From Myxococcales bacterium (GTDB taxonomy: Bacteria > Myxococcota_A > Bradymonadia > REDH01): a stretch of 64,000 nt of DNA. The stretch is from positions 1 to 64,000 of the forward strand of contig JACKDJ010000016.1 of assembly GCA_020633625.1 (NCBI GenBank). Direction: 5' to 3'. A program made the translations under genes and the position numbers. The notes beneath the pieces were generated by a model. That model saw nothing but the letters and a program-made list of their open reading frames with translations, ran no database searches and was not told the origin of the DNA. Shown here piece by piece: positions 1-8,107 of this stretch (its first letter is position 1; each line of letters starts with the position of its first letter).

Positions 1-74
1 GTGGCCAGGCGCCGAACTTCCCTCTCTGGCCGAACGACACCGTGTTCGTGCCGAGCTACCGCCTGATTCCCTGA
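1..74 (+). CDS. C-terminus of a polysaccharide export protein (partial)
   Basis: Only the last 23 codons are inside the window, read in frame 3 and ending at TGA 72-74. The tail reads NDTVFVPSYRLIP, which resembles the end of SLBB-containing outer-membrane polysaccharide export proteins, where a 'GDTVFVP' phrase is common. The Wzc-type kinase that starts 4 bases later supports this, because wza and wzc are usually adjacent. Too little is present to be sure of the family. Confidence 0.5.
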   Translation, partial: GQAPNFPLWPNDTVFVPSYRLIP

Positions 75-77
75 CGC

Positions 78-2285
78 ATGGCCTCCGAGACGCCGAGACA
101 GAGCGGTGAGGACGGGCTCAGCCCGCGCGACTACGTCGACATCCTCATCAAGTTTCTGTGGCTGATCGTACTGGTCACCGCAGGAGCGATCGGCGGCGGC
201 GCCTACTTCGCGGAGCATCAGGCTCCCGTCTACGAGGCGCAGTCGAAGATCGTCATCGAAGCGGCCGGTGCGCAGATCCTCAATGACGTCACGCCGGTCG
301 TGGACACCGGCGGGCAGAGCTTCTGGGCGGCGCGCGAGTACATGGAGACGCAGTATCGGATCCTGCGCTCCAGCTCGATCGCAGCCGAAGTGGCGGTCCA
401 GCTAGGGCTCGACCACGACGCGCAGTTTCTCGGTCTCGCAGACATCGTGGATCCCGGCGAGCTGGAGCAGAGGCTCGAGCTCGTCGACCCAGCGTCCGCC
501 GTGCAGGGGAGTCTTACGATCGAGCAGGTCCGCGACTCGCGGGTCGTATCGATCACGGCGCGCGCGCCGCGTCCCGAGCTCGCAGCGGGGATCGCGAATA
601 CGACCGCAGATGTGTACATCCAGCGGAACGCCGACCGGCAGCTCGAGTCGACCGAGGCCGCAGTCGATTGGCTCGAGCAGCAGTACGAGTCGCTGAGCGA
701 GGCGCTGCAGCAGTCGGAGCGTGCGCTGGTGGAGTTTCGGCAGAGGAACGACATCATCGCAGTCGATCTCGATCAGAACCTCAGCCTGACCTCTCGTATG
801 GAGAGCACGAGCGCGCAGCTGGCCGAAGCCCGGCTCGACGCGGACCGCGCTCGCGGAGTCCTGGCTCAGATCGAAGCCGCGCTCGGGCCCAATGGGGACC
901 TCGTCGACACCGAGATTCCCGCGCTCGCCGAGAACACGCTGATCCAGAGCCTCAAGGCGGAGCTCTACACGATCGAGTCGGAGCGCATCGCGCTTTCGGC
1001 GCGGTACCTGGACGAGCATCCTCTGATGCAGGCCGTGCGTGAGCGTGAGGCGCTGGCAAGGCAGCGGCTCTCCAGCGAGGTCGGAAACGTCGTCGCCTCG
1101 TACCGCGAACACGCCGCGCGGGCGACCGCCCTCGTCAGGACGCTCGAGGGCCGCCTCGACCAGGTCGAGCGCGAGGTGCAGGCGCTGGGGACCCATCAGG
1201 TCGAGTACGCCGCGCTCCTTCGCGAGGCGGAGGCGAACCGGGCGCTCTTCGACCTGATCGAGCGTCGGCGTAAGGAGGTCGAGCTCACGCGGAACTCACA
1301 CCGAAACAATGTCGAGCTGCTCGAGACGGCCCGAGTTCCGACAACCCCGATCTCCCCGAACAAGAAGGCGATCGTTGGCGTCGCCGCGATCGGTGGCCTG
1401 CTGCTCGGACTTGTCCTCGCGCTCGGTATTGGGCTCATGGACGATACGGTCAAGAACCAGGCGACGATCGAGCAGCGATACGGGATGACGTTCCTTGGCC
1501 TCATCCCACGTATCCGGCCGGCGCTCGCCGCGCGCGCATCGCAGCGCGGCCCGGCGCGTGGCCAGCGGTGGTCCCCCGACACCTACGTGAACGACTTCCC
1601 CAAGTCGCCGGTCGCGGAAGCGTGTCGGTCTGTGCGTACGAACCTGACGTTCCTCGCCACCGAAGAGCCACTCCGTACCCTGCTCGTCACGTCGGCCGGG
1701 CCTCGGGATGGAAAGACGACCTCGTCGCTGTCGATCGCGACGGTGATGGCGCAGGCAGGGACGCGGGTGCTCGTGATCGACGCGGACATGCGCAAGCCTC
1801 GCCTGCACGGTGTTCTGTCGGGCGGCAAGAACGAGCGTGGCCTCTCGGATGTGCTGACGATGCAGGCGACGATCGAAGATTGCGTCGTCCCCAGCGTGAT
1901 CCCCGGGATCGACTTCCTGTCCAGCGGCCCTGTCCCCTCGAACCCCGCAGAGCTGCTCGAGTCCGACCGCTTCAAGCAGGTCCTGCAGGAGGCCTCGAAG
2001 ATCTACGAGCGCGTCATCATCGACTCGCCTCCGGTGAACCCGGTAACAGACTCGGCGATCGTCGCGTCTGTCGTCGATGGAGTCGTCCTCGTCGTCCGTG
2101 CCTCGGTCACCAAGAAGGGCATGCTCGGCCGTGCGGTCGAGTCGCTCTCGGCCGTCGACGCCAATCTCCTCGGGGTCGTGCTCAACGACGTCGACCTGAG
2201 CCGGCGCAAGAGCGGCTACTACTACTACTACTACCGTCAGTACGCCGAGTACTACGGCGAGAAGAACGACCGCGACGCGGCCTAG
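78..2285 (+). CDS. Wzc-type polysaccharide co-polymerase / BY-family tyrosine autokinase
   Basis: A 735-residue inner-membrane protein that controls polysaccharide chain length and export through cycles of tyrosine autophosphorylation. An N-terminal membrane helix lies near residues 26-45. A long periplasmic Wzz/GNVR region with coiled coils follows, then a second helix near 431-452 after the proline-rich PTTPISPNKK. The cytoplasmic kinase has Walker A SAGPRDGKTT (about 538-547), Walker A' VLVIDADMRKP (about 564) and Walker B VIIDSPP (about 646). The C-terminus carries the expected tyrosine cluster, nine Tyr among residues 714-726. Fused co-polymerase and kinase is the Gram-negative (Wzc) arrangement. 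It probably belongs to an EPS locus lying mostly upstream of the window, distinct from the one at 49-61 kb, which encodes a split Wzz/kinase pair. Confidence 0.93.
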   Translation: MASETPRQSGEDGLSPRDYVDILIKFLWLIVLVTAGAIGGGAYFAEHQAPVYEAQSKIVIEAAGAQILNDVTPVVDTGGQSFWAAREYMETQYRILRSSSIAAEVAVQLGLDHDAQFLGLADIVDPGELEQRLELVDPASAVQGSLTIEQVRDSRVVSITARAPRPELAAGIANTTADVYIQRNADRQLESTEAAVDWLEQQYESLSEALQQSERALVEFRQRNDIIAVDLDQNLSLTSRMESTSAQLAEARLDADRARGVLAQIEAALGPNGDLVDTEIPALAENTLIQSLKAELYTIESERIALSARYLDEHPLMQAVREREALARQRLSSEVGNVVASYREHAARATALVRTLEGRLDQVEREVQALGTHQVEYAALLREAEANRALFDLIERRRKEVELTRNSHRNNVELLETARVPTTPISPNKKAIVGVAAIGGLLLGLVLALGIGLMDDTVKNQATIEQRYGMTFLGLIPRIRPALAARASQRGPARGQRWSPDTYVNDFPKSPVAEACRSVRTNLTFLATEEPLRTLLVTSAGPRDGKTTSSLSIATVMAQAGTRVLVIDADMRKPRLHGVLSGGKNERGLSDVLTMQATIEDCVVPSVIPGIDFLSSGPVPSNPAELLESDRFKQVLQEASKIYERVIIDSPPVNPVTDSAIVASVVDGVVLVVRASVTKKGMLGRAVESLSAVDANLLGVVLNDVDLSRRKSGYYYYYYRQYAEYYGEKNDRDAA
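2217..2234 (+). repeat. (TAC)6 run coding for the tyrosine cluster
   Basis: Six identical TAC codons in a row encode Tyr 714-719 of the tyrosine autokinase. Unit-length slippage would add or remove autophosphorylation sites without changing the frame. Confidence 0.9.
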
Positions 2286-2385
2286 CGGAGCCGGACTGAT
2301 AGGTTCGGACCGGCGGGTAGCCGTTGTCGCGAAAGCTCTTCTCGCTCCGCGCCGGCGATCGTCCTGCTTCGCGGCTGCGCCGACC

Positions 2386-3360
2386 CTAATCGAGGCAGTG
2401 GAAGACCCTGGCCTGCGCGGCGTCCGCCGCGATCTGCTGCCGTAGCGCGTCGGGGCTGGCGAAGCGCTGCTCCGGGCGAATGAACCCGGCGAGGTCTACG
2501 CGCAGCTCGTCGCCGATCGAAACCGGCGGAAGGTCGACTAGCACCCAGGACTCCAGCGAGACGCGGGGGTCGTCGGCAAAGGTCGGCCTCACCCCTAGGT
2601 TCGAAACGGCGGCCAGGGTCGGTCCGTCGCCGACGGAGATGCGGGTCGCGTAGACACCAAATCTGGGCAGGAGCCGGTCGGTGGCCGGATAGACATTCAG
2701 CGTCGGTGCTCCGAGCTCTCTCCCGCGGCCGAAGCCGGCAGCGACCCTTCCCTGGAATCGAACGGGCCGGCCGAGGAGCGCGCTTGCGCCGCCAACGTCT
2801 CCAGCGCGCAGAGCGTCGCGGACGCGAGTCGAAGAGATCACGCCGGTGCTGTCGGTGACTGCGTCATGGACCGAGCAGGAGACTCCGCGTCCTTGGAGCA
2901 GGTTGGCGAGCGAATCTGTCGTTCCACTTCGGCCGCGGCCGAAATTGAAGTCGAAGCCGACGTGGACGGAACGGACGCGCGCGCGGTCGACCAGGAGCGC
3001 GTCGACGAAGGCGTCCGGTGTGAGGGCCGCGAATGCGCTGGAGAAGGCCGCGACGAGACAGCCGTCGAGGCCGACTTCGCGCAGCAATTCGATCTTCTCG
3101 GCCTCGGGGGTGAGGCGATAGTCCTGCGGCGGAGTCTGCTTAAAGACGGTTGCAGGATGAGGCTCGAAGGTCAGCGCGAGGGCAGGGAGGCCTCGGCTCC
3201 TGGCGTCGGCGACGGCCGCGTCGGTCAGGCGTCGGTGGCCGAGGTGGACACCGTCGAAGTTGCCGATCGTCAAGACGCACCCGCGTGAGAGCCGCGTCGC
3301 GTGAGGCTCGACGATGGCGTCGAGGAAGGAGTAGGGGTCTTTGGAGTCGGGCGCTTCCAT
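2386..3360 (-). CDS. ribF: Bifunctional riboflavin kinase / FAD synthetase
   Basis: Makes FMN from riboflavin and then FAD from FMN. The N-terminal nucleotidyltransferase half carries GNFDGVHLGH (about residues 33-42) and LTFEPHPATVF. The C-terminal riboflavin kinase half has GRGRELGAPTLNVYP, a variant of the family's G-x-LG-x-PTAN motif, followed by GVYATRI. Its 324 residues fit the usual 300-350. An ATG start gives a leader of about 27 residues before the first motif, slightly longer than typical. It is transcribed divergently from aroE with only 36 bases between the two starts, so any promoters must overlap. Confidence 0.95.
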   Translation of the reverse strand: MEAPDSKDPYSFLDAIVEPHATRLSRGCVLTIGNFDGVHLGHRRLTDAAVADARSRGLPALALTFEPHPATVFKQTPPQDYRLTPEAEKIELLREVGLDGCLVAAFSSAFAALTPDAFVDALLVDRARVRSVHVGFDFNFGRGRSGTTDSLANLLQGRGVSCSVHDAVTDSTGVISSTRVRDALRAGDVGGASALLGRPVRFQGRVAAGFGRGRELGAPTLNVYPATDRLLPRFGVYATRISVGDGPTLAAVSNLGVRPTFADDPRVSLESWVLVDLPPVSIGDELRVDLAGFIRPEQRFASPDALRQQIAADAAQARVFHCLD

Positions 3361-3396
3361 CGCCCTTCGCTATCACGCGCGCGCGGCAGGTGAAAC

Positions 3397-4260
3397 GTGG
3401 ACGCTGCCGAGGCAGAGATCGTGCTGCTGGGCGACCCAGTGGCGCAGAGCAAGAGCCCTGACTTTCAGAACGCGGGCCTCGCGGCGATCGGGAGCCCATG
3501 GCACTACGCCGCCGTGCGGGTCGATGCGCCGGGAGTGACAGCGTTCGCCGATCGGATCCGCGAGGGCCGTACGATCGGCGCCAACGTCACTGCGCCACAC
3601 AAGGGAGTGGCGCTTGCCGCGGCTGATCGATCAACGGAGATCGCCGCGTTGCTGGGCTCCGCGAACGTTCTGCTCCGCGATCCGGGCGGAGCCGTCGTCG
3701 CCGACAACACCGACGTCATCGGCATCAGCGCGTCGCTCGATTGGCTCGATGTTCGCGGCGGTTGCGCGGTGGTGCTGGGTGCTGGGGGGGCGGCAGCGGC
3801 AGCGGCGTGGGCGGCTGGATCGCGCGGGCTCGAGGTGTGCATCGTTGCCCGGCGGCCCGAGGCCGCCGCAGCACTCACATCGCGACTGTCGGGGAGCGAT
3901 CAGGGGAGCGCTCAGACGTGGGCCGCGTGGGGCACGCCGGCGGCCTCCGCGGCCGTCGGGGCGGCCGCCGTGGTGATAAACGCAACCTCCGCGGGGCTCT
4001 CGGGCCCTGCGCGCGATCTGTGGGCCGGCCTGGGGCTGGAGGGAAGCCCGGCGGCCTTCCTGGATCTCTCGTATGGCGCGCCAGCGCGTCCCTTCTTGAG
4101 CTGGGCGCCGGCAGGCCGTCGTGCCGCAGATGGCGCGACCATGCTGCTCCACCAGGGGATGGCCGCGTTCGAGCTGTGGACGGGCGAAGCCGCTCCCGCC
4201 GCACCAATGCGAAGCGCGCTTGCCGCCGCGCTCGGGCGTGATCGGTCGACGATCGGGTGA
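3397..4260 (+). CDS. aroE: Shikimate dehydrogenase
   Basis: Reduces 3-dehydroshikimate to shikimate with NADPH in aromatic amino acid synthesis. The protein has 287 residues. Shikimate-binding residues are visible in PVAQSKSP (Ser18 and Ser20). NVTAPHKG contains the catalytic Lys69 and DNTD ends in the catalytic Asp106. The nucleotide-binding loop VLGAGGAAAAAA (about 124-135) is unusually alanine-rich. The start is GTG 3397, chosen because it places the first beta strand directly at the N-terminus. It converges with the fused surface protein at 4314-5900, leaving a 53-base spacer with no convincing terminator. Confidence 0.94.
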   Translation: MDAAEAEIVLLGDPVAQSKSPDFQNAGLAAIGSPWHYAAVRVDAPGVTAFADRIREGRTIGANVTAPHKGVALAAADRSTEIAALLGSANVLLRDPGGAVVADNTDVIGISASLDWLDVRGGCAVVLGAGGAAAAAAWAAGSRGLEVCIVARRPEAAAALTSRLSGSDQGSAQTWAAWGTPAASAAVGAAAVVINATSAGLSGPARDLWAGLGLEGSPAAFLDLSYGAPARPFLSWAPAGRRAADGATMLLHQGMAAFELWTGEAAPAAPMRSALAAALGRDRSTIG

Positions 4261-4313
4261 TCGCTGCTGATCGGCGCCGGTCATGAAGCGTTCCAGGAGC
4301 TCTGGACGCGGGC

Positions 4314-5900
4314 CTAGTCCGGCCCGGCGAGGCCGACGGCGACGGTGAGGCCGATCCACGTCGACGGCCGGCGCATCGCGGGAAAGGTCCGCACGAATCC
4401 GCTGACCTCTCCGAACAGCGGGCGCGCGAGATCGACCCGCGCGGCGACCCGCGCGCCGACACCGTCATAGCGGAGTCGCGAGCCGGTCAGGGCGGTCAAC
4501 GGGTTGGAGATCAGCCCCAGGCTCACGTATTCGGCCGAGAAGAGGGTGTCGAGGAGCGACAGCGGGACATGAGCGCCCGCCGCGACGGAGATCTCGTAGG
4601 TCTGCAGCCCATGCTCGAAGGGCGGCTCCGGCTGGTGCGTCAGCCGATAATCGGTGCCAGCGCCGAGCTGCAGCTCGAGTGAGCCGAGCCTGACGCCCTG
4701 GGTTGCGCTGACCCCGATGCTCGCGGACGACTGGCGCCCGAGCTCGCCTGTGAACGCGCTGGTCCGCAGTCCCGGGGTGAACGTGACGCGCGGAGGCTCG
4801 GCTTCGGCGGGCGGGGCGGCGAGCGCGAGCAGCAGCGCGACGGTGAGACTCGCGCGCGTCCAGCGGCGTCGAGCAACCACGAGAGCGACGCCCAGGGCAG
4901 CAAACGCGCCGCCCGGACCGCCAATGGGCGCGGCGGCGCAGCCGCCGGATGCCGTCGTGAGGCAGTACCCGCCGTCGTCGCAGCTCTCGCTCGCGCGACA
5001 GTCGGAGTCGGCCTGACAGTCGAGGGGTTCGACCACCAGGTACGTGCTCAGGCGCCCGGCGCAGTCGGGGCTGAGTGGGCTGCACGCCAGCGCCACGACG
5101 ACGCGGTCGCCGACGCCGAGTTCGGAGGCGTTGATCCGCCCGCTCACTACTTCTCCGGGGAGGAGGACCTGTGAGCCGACGCTGATCTCGGGGCCGAACG
5201 TTCCAGGACATGTTCGCGGGACATTTCGGACGTCTGCGCAGTCGGCCTCGAGCAGGAGCGTGGTCGCCTCGGCGGGCCACGAGAGCCGGAATGTGCCGTC
5301 GTTGACCGTGAATGTAGAGAGCGACGCCGCCAGCGCGCAGCCGGCGCTCGCGCCGGTCGTGAGGGTCTGAGCTTCGCCGTCGGCGTCGACGAGCGAGAAC
5401 TCGAGCCTCTGAGTCGAGTAGAGACGGTAGGTTCCCGCTGAGCGGATTCTGAGGTCGATCGCTGCCGCGTCGAATTCGGTAGAGACCCCGACGACGTGGG
5501 CGCGGTCGAGGGTTCGGAGGGTCGGGATCGACTGCCCCTCGGCGATCCCGCTCGACGAGACGCCGGCGGCAGTGAGGGGGCGCGGATCGCCGGCGGCTAG
5601 CTCCTCGCAGGCGGCGAGCTCGGCGACCCCTGACGTCTGCGCCTGCGCTGTGACATCGAAGATTCCGACCTCGTCGCCGGTGTTGACGAGCCCGTAGTCG
5701 ATTGCGACGCGCCCCACGCCGTCTTGCTCGAGGCCTCGTACGACGGCCTCGTCGCCAGACGCGAGCTCGAGGATGAGCTCGCCAGAAAGATCCTGCGTGT
5801 CGCAGGTCGCATGGAGCGCGAGGGCGGCGATCACGGTGACACGCGCGAGGTCGACGACCCGGGACCGGGCGGTGCTGGCTGTGGGCGCGGTTGGGGTCAT
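4314..5900 (-). CDS. Fused secreted protein: MYXO-CTERM-like segment joined to an outer-membrane-type domain
   Basis: A 528-residue protein of unknown function. The N-terminus has a hydrophobic export signal ending near ALHATC, a non-canonical lipobox. A beta-rich region follows, then a short Cys-rich stretch. After that comes GGPGGAFAALGVALVVARRR, which looks like a MYXO-CTERM sorting tail (Gly-rich turn, hydrophobic helix, Arg cluster). The chain does not end there. It continues in frame into a second signal-peptide-like segment (TVALLLALAAPPAEA) and about 170 residues resembling an outer-membrane beta-barrel. An in-frame GTG at 4880 could start that second part alone. The ATG at 5900 was chosen because it overlaps the stop of nnr (ATGA). 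Confidence 0.6.
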   Translation of the reverse strand: MTPTAPTASTARSRVVDLARVTVIAALALHATCDTQDLSGELILELASGDEAVVRGLEQDGVGRVAIDYGLVNTGDEVGIFDVTAQAQTSGVAELAACEELAAGDPRPLTAAGVSSSGIAEGQSIPTLRTLDRAHVVGVSTEFDAAAIDLRIRSAGTYRLYSTQRLEFSLVDADGEAQTLTTGASAGCALAASLSTFTVNDGTFRLSWPAEATTLLLEADCADVRNVPRTCPGTFGPEISVGSQVLLPGEVVSGRINASELGVGDRVVVALACSPLSPDCAGRLSTYLVVEPLDCQADSDCRASESCDDGGYCLTTASGGCAAAPIGGPGGAFAALGVALVVARRRWTRASLTVALLLALAAPPAEAEPPRVTFTPGLRTSAFTGELGRQSSASIGVSATQGVRLGSLELQLGAGTDYRLTHQPEPPFEHGLQTYEISVAAGAHVPLSLLDTLFSAEYVSLGLISNPLTALTGSRLRYDGVGARVAARVDLARPLFGEVSGFVRTFPAMRRPSTWIGLTVAVGLAGPD

Positions 5901-7393
5901 CGCTCGAGCGTGCGGCCGGCATCGCCGAGGGCGTCGACGATGTCGCTCGCGATGAGCCCTGCGACCCCGCGCCGCGCGCCGGCAAGGCGGCCCGCTTCGG
6001 CGTGCAGCCATGCGCCGACGATAGCGGCGCGCTCAGCGCCGCCTGCGTCCGGCATGCGCGCGAGGAGCGCACCGCAGACACCGGCGAGGACGTCGCCTGT
6101 TCCCGCCGTCGCCATCCCCGCATGCCCGGGCTCGACCCACGCGCGCGCACCTCCGCGCACGACTAGCGCCCCCGCCGTCTTTGCGATGACAGTGCACTGC
6201 CACTTCTCTGCGGCCTGGGCGGCAGCCGCGCGGAGATCTCCGACGACCTCGTCGGTGTCGGCCCCCACCAGCGCGGCAAGCTCGCCGGGGTGTGGTGTGA
6301 GGATCGTATCGGGCGGCAGCCGGAACGGGCGCTCGGCGATCAGACGCAGGGCGTCGGCGTCGAGCACGAAACGACCGGTGTCGGGCGCGGCGGCCAGCCA
6401 GGCCTCGAGGAGCTCTACCGCTTCGGCGCCGCCGCCCAGCCCCGGGCCCAGGACGACGCAGATCTGCCGTGCGGCGTGCAGCCGGCGGCGAGCGTCGCCG
6501 TCGTCGAGCATGATCTCGGGCGCCAGCGCAGCGGGACGGCCCGCCGCGCACAGCGTGACGGTCCCGGCTCCCGCGCGCAGGGCCGCGTGCGCCGCGAGGA
6601 CCCCCGCGCCGGTCGTCTGCGGCGCGCCGCCGACGACCAGCACGTGACCGCGTGCGCCCTTGTGGTCCGTCGCTCGGAGCGGCGGCGCGAGCTCGGCCGC
6701 CTGCGCGGCGTCGATCCAGGCCCCCAGACTGCCCGCCGTGCCTGCGGTCGCGGCGGCCGGAATCCCGATCGGCTCCACGACCAGACGTCCGACGAACTCA
6801 CGCGCTGGCGGCAGGAGACAGCCCCACTTCGCGTGCTCGAACGTCACGGTGACGTCGGCCCGGACCACCGCCTCGAACACGCGCCCGGTGTCGGCGTCTA
6901 CGCCGGTGGGCACGTCGATGGCGACCGTGAATGGGGGGCGGCCGACCGTCGCGGCGGTCGCAAGGACCGTGGCGACGAGTCCGCGCGGTCCGGCGACCTG
7001 GCCAATTCCGAGGAGGGCATCGACCCAGACGTCGGCCCCCCGCAGCACCGCGCTGACCGTGTCGTGCGCATCGCCCGGCACGATCGGGATCCCGATGCGC
7101 ATGGCCGTGTCGAGCTGCGTGCGCGCGTCACCGGTGAGTCGCGACGGATCGGCGGCGAGGACGATGGAGACGCTGCGGTGTCGATCGAACAGGAGTCGTG
7201 CGACGGCGCTACCGTCTCCGCCATTGTTCCCGGGCCCGACGAGGACCGCGACGGCGCCGCGAGGGCAAGCGCTGTCGATGTGCGCCGCGGTCGCGAGCGC
7301 GGCCCGCTCCATCAGCACGATGCCGGCGATGCCGAATCGGTCGATCGCGTCTCTGTCGAGCGCGCGCATCTGCGCCGAGTCGACGACGCGCAT
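5897..7393 (-). CDS. nnr: Bifunctional NAD(P)H-hydrate epimerase / ADP-dependent dehydratase
   Basis: Repairs hydrated NADH and NADPH. The N-terminal YjeF_N epimerase (about residues 1-205) interconverts the R and S hydrates and carries GPGNNGGDG at 53-61. The C-terminal kinase-like dehydratase (about 220-490) carries LTPHPGELAAL and the TAGTGDVLAG loop that holds the ADP phosphates and catalytic Asp. The 498 residues match the fused bacterial form. It starts 5 bases downstream of pdxJ, the position where acpS often lies in related operons, and its stop overlaps the start of the next gene by 4 bases. It is probably co-transcribed from cdaA. Confidence 0.95.
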   Translation of the reverse strand: MRVVDSAQMRALDRDAIDRFGIAGIVLMERAALATAAHIDSACPRGAVAVLVGPGNNGGDGSAVARLLFDRHRSVSIVLAADPSRLTGDARTQLDTAMRIGIPIVPGDAHDTVSAVLRGADVWVDALLGIGQVAGPRGLVATVLATAATVGRPPFTVAIDVPTGVDADTGRVFEAVVRADVTVTFEHAKWGCLLPPAREFVGRLVVEPIGIPAAATAGTAGSLGAWIDAAQAAELAPPLRATDHKGARGHVLVVGGAPQTTGAGVLAAHAALRAGAGTVTLCAAGRPAALAPEIMLDDGDARRRLHAARQICVVLGPGLGGGAEAVELLEAWLAAAPDTGRFVLDADALRLIAERPFRLPPDTILTPHPGELAALVGADTDEVVGDLRAAAAQAAEKWQCTVIAKTAGALVVRGGARAWVEPGHAGMATAGTGDVLAGVCGALLARMPDAGGAERAAIVGAWLHAEAGRLAGARRGVAGLIASDIVDALGDAGRTLER

Positions 7394-7398
7394 GGGCG

Positions 7399-8106
7399 CT
7401 ACCTGCCGAGCGCGGCGAGCATTTCTCGGACGGCGGCGTCGAACCCGATGAGCGCAGCGCGGGCGACGATGCTGTGACCGATGTTGTACTCGCGGATCTC
7501 GGGGATCTCGAGGAGCGGACGGACGTTGCGGACGGTCAAGCCGTGTCCCGCTGCGACCGCGATCCCGGCGTCGCTGGCCGCGACCGCCGCGCGCCTCAGC
7601 GTGTCGACAGCAGCCGCAGTGGGCGCTTCTGCGTAGTCGCCGGTGTGCAGCTCGATGATCGGGACGGCCAGCCCCTGGGCGGCCGAGATTTGTCGAAGGT
7701 CCGGGTCGATGAAGAGGCTGACCGCGATGCCGGCCCCGCGCAGCGCGTCGATGACTCGGCGCAGCGCGTCGGCGTTGCCAGTGCAGTCTAGACCGCCCTC
7801 GGTGGTCCGCTCCTCGCGCCGCTCGGGGACGAGGGTGACCGTGTCGGGACGTGTCTCGAGTGCAAAGGCGAGCATCTCGGGCGAGGCGGCCATCTCGAGG
7901 TTGAGGACGGTCTGGACGGTCTCGCGCAGCACGCGGACGTCGCGATCCTGGATGTGCCTGCGGTCCTCACGGAGGTGGACGGTGATCTGATCGGCGCCTG
8001 CGGCCTCGGCCGCGAACGCGGCCTCGACGGGGTCGGGGTAGGTGGTGCCTCGCGCCTGCCGAAGGGTCGCGATGTGATCGACGTTAACGCCGAGCGCCGG
8101 TCGCAT
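7399..8106 (-). CDS. pdxJ: Pyridoxine 5'-phosphate synthase
   Basis: Condenses 1-deoxyxylulose 5-phosphate with 3-amino-2-oxopropyl phosphate to form pyridoxine 5'-phosphate (DXP-dependent vitamin B6 pathway). The 235-residue TIM barrel begins with NVDHIATLRQAR and has the family signature ITVHLREDRRHIQDRDV. The ATG at 8106 was preferred over one 20 codons further upstream, because it puts the first beta strand at the N-terminus and leaves one base after the glmM stop (8108-8110). The arrangement glmM-pdxJ-nnr suggests translational coupling. Confidence 0.95.
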   Translation of the reverse strand: MRPALGVNVDHIATLRQARGTTYPDPVEAAFAAEAAGADQITVHLREDRRHIQDRDVRVLRETVQTVLNLEMAASPEMLAFALETRPDTVTLVPERREERTTEGGLDCTGNADALRRVIDALRGAGIAVSLFIDPDLRQISAAQGLAVPIIELHTGDYAEAPTAAAVDTLRRAAVAASDAGIAVAAGHGLTVRNVRPLLEIPEIREYNIGHSIVARAALIGFDAAVREMLAALGR

Positions 8107-8107
8107 G

